Assembly (NCBI GenBank): GCA_044376575.1 | Contig: JBILKR010000047.1 | Span: 1 to 6,447 of the forward strand | Reading direction: 5' to 3' | Length of the DNA: 6,447 nucleotides | Origin: BA4 sp044376575 | Lineage (GTDB): Bacteria; Bacteroidota; Bacteroidia; CAIKAF01 | Shown: piece by piece, positions 1 through 6,274 of the stretch | Numbering within the stretch: the stretch's first letter is position 1 | How the letters are laid out: the number at the start of each line of letters is the position of its first letter | Notes under the pieces: generated by a model | The model's database searches: none | The model's input: the letters and a program-made list of their open reading frames with translations, nothing else | Told to the model about the DNA's origin: nothing | Translations under genes and position numbers: made by a program

Positions 1-507
1 GTATATGATCAGATTGCTGATAGTCTAAGAAATGCTGATTCACTTGAAATGATTAGTAATGCAGCGCAAACAGGTGAAGAGGTAAGTGAAGATACAGAAG
101 TAACAGAGAGTACTGAAAATAATGAAACCGAAACTGCAGAAATGGATGATGCCATCAGATATGAATCGTATAAATTCCCAAAGAAATATAAAGAAGAAGA
201 ATTGGAAAAAGGACCAAGTCATGCATTGGATTTTAGAGATCGCGATGGTGATAAATTTATTGGTATTAAATTTTCTGATGGTCACTCTGGAACTTTAGTT
301 TTGAGAGACGGAAATTATTATAACTACACCATTCGTAAAAAAACAGAGGTTCGTTTCGCTACAAAAGAAGATGCATTACAGAGAATTTGGGATGATTCAA
401 GATTATTGCAGGATGCCGGAGCTGTTATTGGAACTGTAATGTCAAATAAATCAGGACCACGCAAAAAAGATGGTACTTTAGATATGAGATATAAAGAAAA
501 CAAATAA
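1..507 (+). CDS. Hypothetical protein, 3' portion (5' end outside the window)
   Basis: The reading frame is open from base 1 to a TAA at 505-507, giving 168 visible residues. An ATG at 49 lies in frame, but the 16 codons before it are also open and protein-like (VYDQIADSLRNADSLE), so the true start is probably upstream of the window. Visible residues about 22-50 form a strongly acidic Glu/Thr/Asp-rich linker. From about residue 50 the chain becomes lysine- and arginine-rich. It then shows an alternating hydrophobic, beta-like stretch (FIGIKFSDG, then GTLVLRDGNYYNYTIRKK) and a short helical stretch (ATKEDALQRIWDD). It ends in a basic Gly/Pro-containing tail. No signal peptide, membrane segment or catalytic motif is visible in this part. 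I do not recognise the family. A strong hairpin terminator follows about 43 bases after the stop, so this is the last gene of its transcript. Confidence 0.75.
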   Translation, partial: VYDQIADSLRNADSLEMISNAAQTGEEVSEDTEVTESTENNETETAEMDDAIRYESYKFPKKYKEEELEKGPSHALDFRDRDGDKFIGIKFSDGHSGTLVLRDGNYYNYTIRKKTEVRFATKEDALQRIWDDSRLLQDAGAVIGTVMSNKSGPRKKDGTLDMRYKENK

Positions 508-550
508 ATATATCAGAATTTTAAATTTCTGTATCTAATAAATAACTTAT

Positions 551-591
551 AAAAAAAAGAAACGCGGGTAATACCCGCGTTTCTTTTTTTT
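551..591. terminator. Symmetric, probably bidirectional intrinsic terminator
   Basis: Bases 551-568 are the exact reverse complement of 574-591, giving an 18-bp stem with a TAATA loop at 569-573. The core is GC-rich (ACGCGGGT paired with ACCCGCGT). The outer eight pairs are A on the left and T on the right, so a transcript from either direction would end in a hairpin followed by a U-run. The hairpin lies between the convergent genes ending at 507 (+) and 679 (-), 43 and 87 bases beyond their stops. This fits shared termination of both transcripts. Confidence 0.9.
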
Positions 592-678
592 TATTACCGG
601 ATTGATAGTATTATTAAATGATTTTAAATGCAAGCCTGTCCTTTATCATAATATTTTTCAAATCGCTACCCCAAACTT
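592..678. other. Intergenic spacer between terminator and di-heme lipoprotein stop
   Basis: This 87-base, AT-rich stretch corresponds to the 3' untranslated part of the leftward transcript before the shared terminator. I see no second hairpin, RNA gene or repeat. A rightward open frame begins here at 602, but it is mostly antisense to the lipoprotein gene and has no supporting features. Confidence 0.6.
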
Positions 679-1722
679 TCAAGGCTCACTAAAAGCGGGG
701 TTGGTTAGAAAATCATCATCGGTCAGTGTTTTCAGGAAATTAAGTAAGTCCTGTTTTTCCTGTGCGGTTAAATTTAATCCAGTGCCTACATGCTTCATCA
801 ATGGATCTATTGTGCTTGATGCTACACCTCCCAAGTCATAATGGTTAATCACCTCTTCTAATGTGGCAAACCTGCCATCGTGCATATATGGTCCTGTTTT
901 TTCAATGTTCCTTAATGTGGGCGTTTTAAATTTTCCTTTGTCGTTTACATTGCCAGTCACTGCCATCAATCCCAGGTCTGACATTTCAGCATCTGTATCC
1001 AATCCGTTATTTTTAAAACTGTAATCTGTAAACTGACCGGTTCCGCTGAATCCATGACAATGAAAACAATCTCCTTTTTCAGAATTATAAATGCTAAGTC
1101 CATTCAACTCAGATGGATTCAGTGATACTTCTTGACGAAGGTATTTGTCAAACTTAGAATTGCCTGAAATCATTGTACGTATAAACTGAGCCATGGCTTT
1201 TGCCGCATGTATGGAATCGATAGTATTGTCTCCGAAAGCCTTTTCAAACATGTCAGGATATTCGGAGTGATTTTTAAGTTTTATGACTACTTCACTCCAG
1301 GTAGTATTCATTTCAATGGGATTAATGATGGGGTGAAGCACCTGGTCTTCAAGCGTAGCACTACTTCCGTCCCAGAAAAATTTAGGAGAATAACCTACAT
1401 TGATTAACGTCATTGAATTTCTGTTGCCTGCAATTCCGTCAACACCTACACTGTATTGTAATCCATGATCGGTAAATCCAAATGCCTGACCGTGGCAACC
1501 GGCACACGATTGTGCATTGTTTTTGGAAAGTATCGGATCGTAAAATAATTTTTTCCCCAGAGCGACTCCTTCAACGGTTAAGGGATTGTTTGCTGGTATG
1601 GGCATTTGCATCGTGCCCTTGGGTATGGTTAAAGTATATGGTGTAGGTTGATATGACTCAGCTTCACATCCCCAGAGAAATATTATTAAAACAAAAAAAA
1701 TATATGAAATACTTTTTTTCAT
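679..1722 (-). CDS. Di-heme c-type cytochrome lipoprotein, cytochrome c peroxidase/MauG superfamily
   Basis: The 347-residue protein has a lipoprotein signal: basic N terminus, hydrophobic core, then LWGC with the probable lipidated cysteine at residue 19. It should therefore be exported and membrane-anchored, with heme attached outside the cytoplasm. Two heme c motifs are present, CAGCH (73-77) and CFHCH (219-223), in the two-domain order of bacterial di-heme peroxidases. Trp117, Gln127, Pro131 and Glu137 have the same mutual spacing as MauG Trp93 (inter-heme), Gln103, Pro107 and Glu113 (distal pocket). After the conserved PYMHDGRFATLEE block (278-290), the position that holds the axial Met in Pseudomonas CcpA is Tyr295 (NHYDLGG), as in MauG. 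Known family members reduce H2O2 or oxidise protein residues; the substrate here is unknown. The stop is TGA at 679-681. The ATG lies 4 bases after the upstream gene's stop, so the two are almost certainly co-transcribed. Family assignment is firm; peroxidase versus MauG-like oxidase is not settled. Confidence 0.93.
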   Translation of the reverse strand: MKKSISYIFFVLIIFLWGCEAESYQPTPYTLTIPKGTMQMPIPANNPLTVEGVALGKKLFYDPILSKNNAQSCAGCHGQAFGFTDHGLQYSVGVDGIAGNRNSMTLINVGYSPKFFWDGSSATLEDQVLHPIINPIEMNTTWSEVVIKLKNHSEYPDMFEKAFGDNTIDSIHAAKAMAQFIRTMISGNSKFDKYLRQEVSLNPSELNGLSIYNSEKGDCFHCHGFSGTGQFTDYSFKNNGLDTDAEMSDLGLMAVTGNVNDKGKFKTPTLRNIEKTGPYMHDGRFATLEEVINHYDLGGVASSTIDPLMKHVGTGLNLTAQEKQDLLNFLKTLTDDDFLTNPAFSEP

Positions 1723-1726
1723 GAAA

Positions 1727-2257
1727 TTAAAATAATGTTCTTACTTCTGATTTGATGACATCAATGGCCAGTTGTGTTGGAAGTTTTTCCATTTGCATGG
1801 CAGTTTCTAAAATTATTTTACTTAGTTCTACAGCATCCTCACTTGCATTTATCTTTGCTGCGCTGATGTTGATGAGTTTAATGGTTTCTTCTTTGCCTCT
1901 TTTCAATGCCTCCCAAGATGCAGTATTCATATAAACCTGCTGGGTGAGGTTATGTTCAAATTCAGCCCTGATGGTATTGAGCAATTCTGTATGTAATTCA
2001 CCGGCACTTACAGATGATTTGGAAATACGCATGATAAGATTGGGTGGTGAAATTCTTTCTAAAAAAAGCACAGCCCTTTCATACGCCTGCAATCGAAGGG
2101 GATTGATTTGCTGTGTGGTTTGCTTACGCAATTCAATGAGCCCTTTTTTTTCTTCATTTTCTTTCCACTGTTTTAATATCGTATGAGCCGTAAAAAAAAC
2201 AATGAATGAAGGCAGGGTATATTTTATAATTTCGAGTATGATATTGATTGTTTCCAT
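1727..2257 (-). CDS. Membrane-anchored protein of unknown function (176 aa)
   Basis: Residues about 4-28 form one hydrophobic helix (IILEIIKYTLPSFIVFFTAH) with no cleavage site, so this is probably an N-terminal membrane anchor. It is followed by a charged helical stretch (about 29-48, KQWKENEEKKGLIELRKQ) and a largely helical domain. That domain contains PLRLQAYERAVLFLERISP (53-71) and a long helical C-terminal half rich in Glu, Lys, Ala and Ile. The PLRLQAYER...LERI pattern resembles small Bacteroidota-specific proteins of unknown function. I recall the family as DUF7935, but could not check it here. No catalytic residues or metal ligands stand out, and there are no cysteines. It is the first gene of a leftward pair with the di-heme lipoprotein, 4 bases away, so it may share regulation or act at the same membrane. 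The ATG at 2257 is the natural start because it places the helix at the N terminus. Confidence 0.85.
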   Translation of the reverse strand: METINIILEIIKYTLPSFIVFFTAHTILKQWKENEEKKGLIELRKQTTQQINPLRLQAYERAVLFLERISPPNLIMRISKSSVSAGELHTELLNTIRAEFEHNLTQQVYMNTASWEALKRGKEETIKLINISAAKINASEDAVELSKIILETAMQMEKLPTQLAIDVIKSEVRTLF

Positions 2258-2271
2258 AATATTATGCTTAA

Positions 2272-2279
2272 CAAATTTA
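2272..2279 (-). promoter_or_regulatory. Possible Bacteroidota -7 promoter element for the leftward pair
   Basis: Read on the minus strand, bases 2279-2272 are TAAATTTG, an exact fit to TAnnTTTG recognised by the Bacteroidota primary sigma factor. It would give a very short leader before the ATG at 2257. No TTG is visible 19-21 bases upstream, and such a motif is likely by chance in AT-rich DNA, so support is weak. Confidence 0.3.
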
Positions 2280-2374
2280 CAAGTAAAATTTTCGAATTAT
2301 ACTATCTGTGCCCTTTTAAATACGTTTTTTATAAAAAGTGGTTCAGTTTACTGTATTTTTTAATTACAATTGTA

Positions 2375-2390
2375 TTGAATTTTAATTCAA
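2375..2390. repeat. 7-bp inverted repeat directly before the aminotransferase start
   Basis: TTGAATT (2375-2381) and AATTCAA (2384-2390) are perfect inverted copies separated by TT, ending 4 bases before the ATG at 2395. It could be a dimeric regulator's operator. The composition is simple enough that chance is a real possibility. No recognised regulator motif matches it. Confidence 0.35.
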
Positions 2391-2394
2391 ATTT

Positions 2395-3594
2395 ATGAAT
2401 TGGTTATCAGAACGGGTACTTCACATGGCTGAGTCAGAAACCTTGGCGATGGCAAGGATGAGCAGAGAGTTAAAAGCTCAGGGGCATGATGTGATCAATT
2501 TAAGTTTGGGTGAACCCGATTTTGATACACCGGCATTTATTAAAGATGCAGCCAAAAAAGCCATTGACGAAAATTATACGCATTATACACCTGTTGCAGG
2601 TTATGATGAATTGCTGGAAGCCATCAGCACTAAATTCAAACGTGATAATCAACTAAATTATTCCAAGCAGCAGATTCTTGTTTCTACAGGAGCTAAGCAA
2701 TGTATAGCCAATGTAATGCTTGCCATCTTAAATAAGGGAGATGAAGTGATTGTACCTTCTCCTTACTGGGTGAGTTATCGCGAAATTATAAAACTTGCAG
2801 GAGGGGTTAGTGTAGAAGTATATGCTCCCATTGAAATGGATTTTAAAGTAACACCGGAGCAAATAAAAAATGCGATTACACCCAACACCAAAGCCATTAT
2901 ATTTAGCAGCCCTTCTAATCCAACGGGATCTTTATATACGCATGATGAACTTCAGTCGATAGCAAAGTTGTTGGCTGAATATCCGCACATTGTTGTGATA
3001 TCTGATGAAATATATGAACTGATTAATTTTCAGGGAGACCATGTGAGTATTGGAACTTTTCCTGGAATGGATAAACAGGTTGTCACCATCAATGGTTTAA
3101 GTAAAGGGTTTGCCATGACGGGGTGGCGACTGGGTTACATGGGTGCACCTGCTGATATTGCAGCCGCTTGTATTAAAATACAAGGACAGTTTACTTCTGC
3201 TACTTGTTCAATTACACAGCGAGCAGCAATTACTGCGTTGAAAGCAGATCCTAAAGAAATGGACTACATGAAGCATGCTTTTTTAAAAAGAAGAGACCTC
3301 ATGTATAGTTTATTGCAGCAGATAGATGGAATCAAACTGAATTTGCCTCCGGGTGCATTTTATTTTTTCCCTGATGTTGCTTCTTATTTTGGTTCGTCTT
3401 TTAGCGATAAGGTTATTCAAAATGCAGATGATTTATGTATGTATCTGTTGAATCATGCACATGTAGCTACTGTTCCTGGCTCTGCGTTTGGTGCTCCTGA
3501 TTATATTCGTCTTTCTTATGCTACATCAGAAGAACAGTTGGTAAAAGCCATTGACAGAATTAAATCAGCATTGTCTCAACTAAAAAAATTATAA
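2395..3594 (+). CDS. Class I PLP-dependent aminotransferase (aspartate aminotransferase-like)
   Basis: The 399-residue protein has the full length and all hallmark residues of fold-type I, class I aminotransferases. These include SLGEPDFDTP (37-46), the cofactor phosphate region STGAKQ (97-102), the ring-stacking aromatic in PYWVSY (123-128), SNPTG with Asn175, SDEIYE with Asp204 and Tyr207, Schiff-base Lys237 in GLSKGFAMTGWRLGY with Arg245, and carboxylate-binding Arg372 in IRLSYATSEE. The N-terminal pattern and overall layout resemble the Thermus-type aspartate/prephenate aminotransferases (subgroup I-gamma). These move the amino group between aspartate and 2-oxoglutarate, sometimes also accepting prephenate or aromatic keto acids; the exact substrate cannot be read from motifs. 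It is cytoplasmic. The ATG at 2395 matches the family's usual N terminus (LSERV...ESETLAMARMSRELKAQG) and has no Shine-Dalgarno sequence. The potassium transporter gene begins 15 bases after the stop. Confidence 0.95.
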   Translation: MNWLSERVLHMAESETLAMARMSRELKAQGHDVINLSLGEPDFDTPAFIKDAAKKAIDENYTHYTPVAGYDELLEAISTKFKRDNQLNYSKQQILVSTGAKQCIANVMLAILNKGDEVIVPSPYWVSYREIIKLAGGVSVEVYAPIEMDFKVTPEQIKNAITPNTKAIIFSSPSNPTGSLYTHDELQSIAKLLAEYPHIVVISDEIYELINFQGDHVSIGTFPGMDKQVVTINGLSKGFAMTGWRLGYMGAPADIAAACIKIQGQFTSATCSITQRAAITALKADPKEMDYMKHAFLKRRDLMYSLLQQIDGIKLNLPPGAFYFFPDVASYFGSSFSDKVIQNADDLCMYLLNHAHVATVPGSAFGAPDYIRLSYATSEEQLVKAIDRIKSALSQLKKL

Positions 3595-3609
3595 AAAAAC
3601 AACAACAAC
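3595..3609 (+). promoter_or_regulatory. A/C-only translation leader between aminotransferase and transporter genes
   Basis: All 15 bases between the TAA and the next ATG are A or C, ending in four AAC triplets (3598-3609). There is no Shine-Dalgarno sequence. Bacteroidota rely on A-rich, unstructured leaders for initiation, and this one cannot self-pair, so it probably serves as the initiation region for the transporter within a shared transcript. It supports the ATG at 3610 as the start. Confidence 0.5.
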
Positions 3610-5454
3610 ATGCCTGTCTCTAAACTTTGGCATAGAATAAGAGAAGCCATTAATATCAAAATATATTCTTCCAAGAATATAGTGCTGAAAATATTACTCA
3701 CACTTCGGCTTGTTGTTTCTGTAGCGATGGTGTCATCTCTGATTTACTATCACGGATATCCTCAGAATGAAGGTGCCATTCATACTTTCATTATCATCAT
3801 CAGAAGTAGTTTTATTTTTTATATTTTAAGTTACATCGTTCGATTGTTTTATGATTTTGAGCCTATCAAATTCTTAAAAGATAACATGTTTGAAGGATTA
3901 CTTATGTTGTTCTTGTTTTTAGATTTAATCAGCTTTAGTATTTTCCATCAGCCTGTTTTTAAATTATTGTTTTTTGAAATTGCTACGGATAGTGCTCTTG
4001 AATTATTCGGGGTTTTTACGCAGTTGTGTTTACTGGTGATTGTTGCCATTGAATTTGGAAGGGCAAGTCAGCAACTCACATTAATCAAAGTAAATCCTTC
4101 TTTAATATTTATATCTTCTTTTGTGTTATTAATTGCATTGGGTTCATTTTTATTGTCGATGCCTGAAATGACAACAGATGGTAAAGGATTGAATGCCATT
4201 AACGCTGTGTTTACATCTACCAGTGCGTCATGTGTAACGGGGCTTACCGTAGTGGATACCGGCACACATTTTACCAATAAAGGAATTTTTGTGATTTTAG
4301 TTTTGATTCAGTTGGGTGGGTTGAATATTATTTCGTTTGCTTCATTCTTTGCAGCGTTTGCACAAAAAGGAGTAGGGTTAAGGCAACATACCATGATTAA
4401 AGATTTTATGAGCTATGATTCTTTGTCGAGTACCCACAGCTTAATTAAAAGAGTAATTACACTCACATTTATCATTGAACTGCTGGGCGCCATTGCGATT
4501 TTTTTCACATGGAATCCCAAACTTCATTTTGACTCTATTCAGCAAAAAATATTCTATTCAGTTTTTCATTCTATATCTGCATTTAATAATGCCGGCTTTT
4601 CAACGTATACCAATAATTTATTTGAACCCTTAGTCAGAGAATCTTATTTCTTACATGTAATTGTGGGTATGCTTGTTTTTCTGGGAGGGATAGGAGTGCC
4701 TATTCTTAATGATATGTTCGATCCTAAAAATATGAGGGAGCGTCTTCAGCATCCATGGAAAAGATTATTGATTACATCACGCTTGTCGCTTTACACATCT
4801 TTCATTTTAATCATCATCGGGACAGTGCTCTTCTGGACATTGGAATATATGAATCCACGTCAGTTGGCTGAGGGAGGTTTTTTAACCCTCGGTTATTTTG
4901 AGCAATTGGTAACTGCAGTATTTCAAAGTGTAATTACCAGAACTGCCGGTTTTAATACTACAGATATTTCAATTTTATCTACTCCTGTATTACTTGGATT
5001 TATTTTATTGATGTTTATCGGTGCCTCTCCCGGAGGAACCGGAGGGGGTATAAAGACATCCACTTTTGCCGTAGTATTCTTGTCATCTTTGGCTACCATT
5101 AGGGGAAAAAAAATTGTAGAGATATACAGGCATACTATCTCTTCAGAAATTATGTATAAAGCATTTTCAATATTCCTGTTTTCTGTTTCGGTGGTATTTG
5201 TAGGCACATTTATTCTTTCCATTACTGACCCACAATTCGATTTCGTTAAACTTGCCTTTGAAGAGGTCTCTGCATTTGCTACGGTAGGCCTTTCTGCTGG
5301 CGTTACATCTGGCTTGTCAGCCGGAGGTAAGATTGTATTGGTATTTTCTATGTTTGTTGGTCGTGTGGGTGTGCTTACCCTCGCTTTTGCTTTGAGTAAA
5401 AAAGTGCTGTCAACTAATTATAAATATCCGCAGGCACATATCATGATTGGATAG
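3610..5454 (+). CDS. trkH: TrkH/KtrB-family potassium transporter with N-terminal membrane extension
   Basis: This is an integral inner-membrane K+ (possibly Na+-coupled) uptake subunit. Four pore-loop repeats of the family are visible, each with its filter glycine: SCVTGLTVVDTG (Gly211), NNAGFSTYT (Gly329), TRTAGFNTTD (Gly447) and FATVGLSAG (Gly560). Also present are the family block GASPGGTGGGIKTSTF (471-486) and the pore-lining arginine Arg585 in VGRVGVLTLA. The DTGTHFT sequence after the first filter is more KtrB-like than E. coli TrkH-like. At 614 residues it is longer than usual (roughly 450-490). The extra about 160 residues at the N terminus carry about four hydrophobic segments (near 25-46, 58-80, 94-112 and 130-150) before the standard core begins near residue 162. 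These transporters normally work with a cytoplasmic RCK/KTN subunit (TrkA/KtrA), which is not encoded in the window. It lies 15 bases behind the aminotransferase gene and is probably co-transcribed; ubiE follows after 63 bases. Confidence 0.93.
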   Translation: MPVSKLWHRIREAINIKIYSSKNIVLKILLTLRLVVSVAMVSSLIYYHGYPQNEGAIHTFIIIIRSSFIFYILSYIVRLFYDFEPIKFLKDNMFEGLLMLFLFLDLISFSIFHQPVFKLLFFEIATDSALELFGVFTQLCLLVIVAIEFGRASQQLTLIKVNPSLIFISSFVLLIALGSFLLSMPEMTTDGKGLNAINAVFTSTSASCVTGLTVVDTGTHFTNKGIFVILVLIQLGGLNIISFASFFAAFAQKGVGLRQHTMIKDFMSYDSLSSTHSLIKRVITLTFIIELLGAIAIFFTWNPKLHFDSIQQKIFYSVFHSISAFNNAGFSTYTNNLFEPLVRESYFLHVIVGMLVFLGGIGVPILNDMFDPKNMRERLQHPWKRLLITSRLSLYTSFILIIIGTVLFWTLEYMNPRQLAEGGFLTLGYFEQLVTAVFQSVITRTAGFNTTDISILSTPVLLGFILLMFIGASPGGTGGGIKTSTFAVVFLSSLATIRGKKIVEIYRHTISSEIMYKAFSIFLFSVSVVFVGTFILSITDPQFDFVKLAFEEVSAFATVGLSAGVTSGLSAGGKIVLVFSMFVGRVGVLTLAFALSKKVLSTNYKYPQAHIMIG

Positions 5455-5464
5455 TTTGGTTGAT

Positions 5465-5472
5465 TATCTTTA
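5465..5472 (+). promoter_or_regulatory. Possible -7 promoter element upstream of ubiE
   Basis: TATCTTTA differs from the Bacteroidota -7 consensus TAnnTTTG at the last base. It would place transcription start near 5478 and leave a leader of about 40 bases before the GTG at 5518. The nearest upstream TTG (5447-5449) is only 15 bases away, shorter than the usual spacing, so this is tentative. ubiE may simply be read from the upstream operon. Confidence 0.25.
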
Positions 5473-5517
5473 CGCTTTAACTTTAAACATTTATTCATTT
5501 TTAATGTTCGTATTGTT

Positions 5518-6237
5518 GTGTCAGTAACGCCGTATCAATCAGATAAGTCAAAAAGAGACCAGGTTGCAGAAATGTTTGATAATATTTCTCACCGGTACGA
5601 TTTTCTCAATCATTTTTTATCCATGGGTATTGATAAAATATGGAGAAAAAAAGTTGTTCAACTTGTGCAGAAGCAATCACCGGAGTCAATTCTCGATATT
5701 GCCACGGGTACTGCAGATCTTGCGATTGCCTTGAGTAAAACAGGGGCTAAAAAAATTGATGGTATTGATATTTCTGAAGGAATGCTTTCGGTTGGAAGAA
5801 AAAAAATTACTCAAAAAAAATTAGAAGGGTTGATCACATTACAATGGGGCGACTCAGAAGCCATCCCATATCCTGATAATAGTTTTGATGCTGTTACCGT
5901 AGCTTTTGGAGTAAGAAATTTTGAGCATCCGATTCAGGGGTTGAATGAAATTTACAGGGTCATTAAGCCGGGCGGAAAGTTATATGTTCTTGAATTCTCT
6001 CAGCCGCAAAAGTTTCCTGTAAAACAACTGTATCAGTTCTATTTTAAAAATATACTGCCGGTATGGGGAAGAATCGTATCAAAAGATCATGCTGCATATA
6101 CTTATCTGCCTGAAAGTGTGCAGGCCTTTCCTTATGGTGATGCTTTTATTCAACTGATGAATCAGGCCCATTTTAAGGATAATGTTTGTAAGCCACTGAG
6201 CTTTGGTATCGCAAGCATTTATTTCGGCACGAAATAA
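5518..6237 (+). CDS. ubiE: Demethylmenaquinone methyltransferase (UbiE/MenG)
   Basis: The 239-residue protein is a full-length, cytoplasmic SAM-dependent C-methyltransferase that converts demethylmenaquinone to menaquinone, the last step of menaquinone synthesis. The UbiE signature YDFLNHFLSMGIDKIWR (27-43) is present. So are the SAM-binding motif I ILDIATGTADLA (58-69), the acidic loop GIDISEGM (82-89), the VAFGVRNFE block (128-136) and RVIKPGG (147-153). Bacteroidota use menaquinone rather than ubiquinone, so the MenG role is expected. The start is GTG at 5518. The frame is closed upstream by TGA at 5461-5463, no ATG lies between, and the encoded MSVTPYQSDKSKRDQVAEMF matches the usual UbiE beginning. 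Two A8 runs (5799-5806, 5813-5820) leave the frame intact. It follows the transporter gene by 63 bases and precedes the porT-like gene by 37 bases, a ubiE-porT order I recall from other Bacteroidota. Confidence 0.95.
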   Translation: MSVTPYQSDKSKRDQVAEMFDNISHRYDFLNHFLSMGIDKIWRKKVVQLVQKQSPESILDIATGTADLAIALSKTGAKKIDGIDISEGMLSVGRKKITQKKLEGLITLQWGDSEAIPYPDNSFDAVTVAFGVRNFEHPIQGLNEIYRVIKPGGKLYVLEFSQPQKFPVKQLYQFYFKNILPVWGRIVSKDHAAYTYLPESVQAFPYGDAFIQLMNQAHFKDNVCKPLSFGIASIYFGTK

Positions 6238-6245
6238 ATTCGTAG

Positions 6246-6253
6246 TATCTTCG
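6246..6253 (+). promoter_or_regulatory. Possible -7 promoter element upstream of the porT-like gene
   Basis: TATCTTCG differs at one base from TAnnTTTG and lies 21 bases before the GTG at 6275, inside the 37-base gap after ubiE. No TTG is seen at the usual -33 distance. It may allow separate transcription of the secretion gene, but read-through from ubiE is equally likely. Confidence 0.25.
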
Positions 6254-6274
6254 TTCAACTTACCGCTTAACGGT

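Larger units (their letters stand above)
2258..2394. other. Divergent intergenic region, promoters expected for both directions
   Basis: This 137-base, very AT-rich gap separates the starts of two divergent units (leftward from 2257, rightward from 2395), so it should hold a promoter for each. On the minus strand TAAATTTG (2279 to 2272) matches the Bacteroidota -7 consensus TAnnTTTG. On the plus strand only one-mismatch versions are visible (TATCTGTG at 2303-2310, TACGTTTT at 2321-2328), and no -33 TTG lies at the usual distance. A 7-bp inverted repeat sits just before the rightward start. No RNA gene or small coding region is convincing here. Confidence 0.6.

Noticed and set aside
40..285. 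Leftward open frame antisense to the first gene
   Set aside because: It reads as Phe/Ile-rich sequence, the complement of Lys/Glu/Asn codons, and overlaps a convincing rightward gene. It has no independent promoter or family resemblance.
514..531. CAGAA...TTCTG inverted repeat just after the first gene's stop
   Set aside because: It is a short AT-rich stem with an internal mismatch, overshadowed by the strong hairpin 20 bases downstream.
602..841. Rightward open frame starting in the spacer and overlapping the di-heme lipoprotein gene
   Set aside because: About two thirds of it is antisense to the conserved C-terminal region of the lipoprotein gene, and its product has no recognisable features.
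1752..2186. Two rightward open frames antisense to the 176-residue membrane protein gene
   Set aside because: They mirror the leftward gene's codons and produce Ser/Cys/Leu-rich low-quality sequence. The leftward frame has a sensible membrane anchor and operon spacing.
4068..5222. Leftward open frames inside the potassium transporter gene
   Set aside because: They are opposite conserved pore-loop sequences of a clearly real gene and have no features of their own.
5486..5508. AACATT...AATGTT inverted repeat between trkH and ubiE as a terminator
   Set aside because: The stem is only 6 AT-rich pairs with an 11-base loop and no following U-tract, too weak to call a terminator.
5799..5820. Two A8 runs in ubiE as a possible programmed frameshift or sequencing error site
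   Set aside because: The zero frame continues correctly through both runs into conserved UbiE motifs, so no frameshift is needed. Such runs are common in AT-rich Lys-coding stretches.
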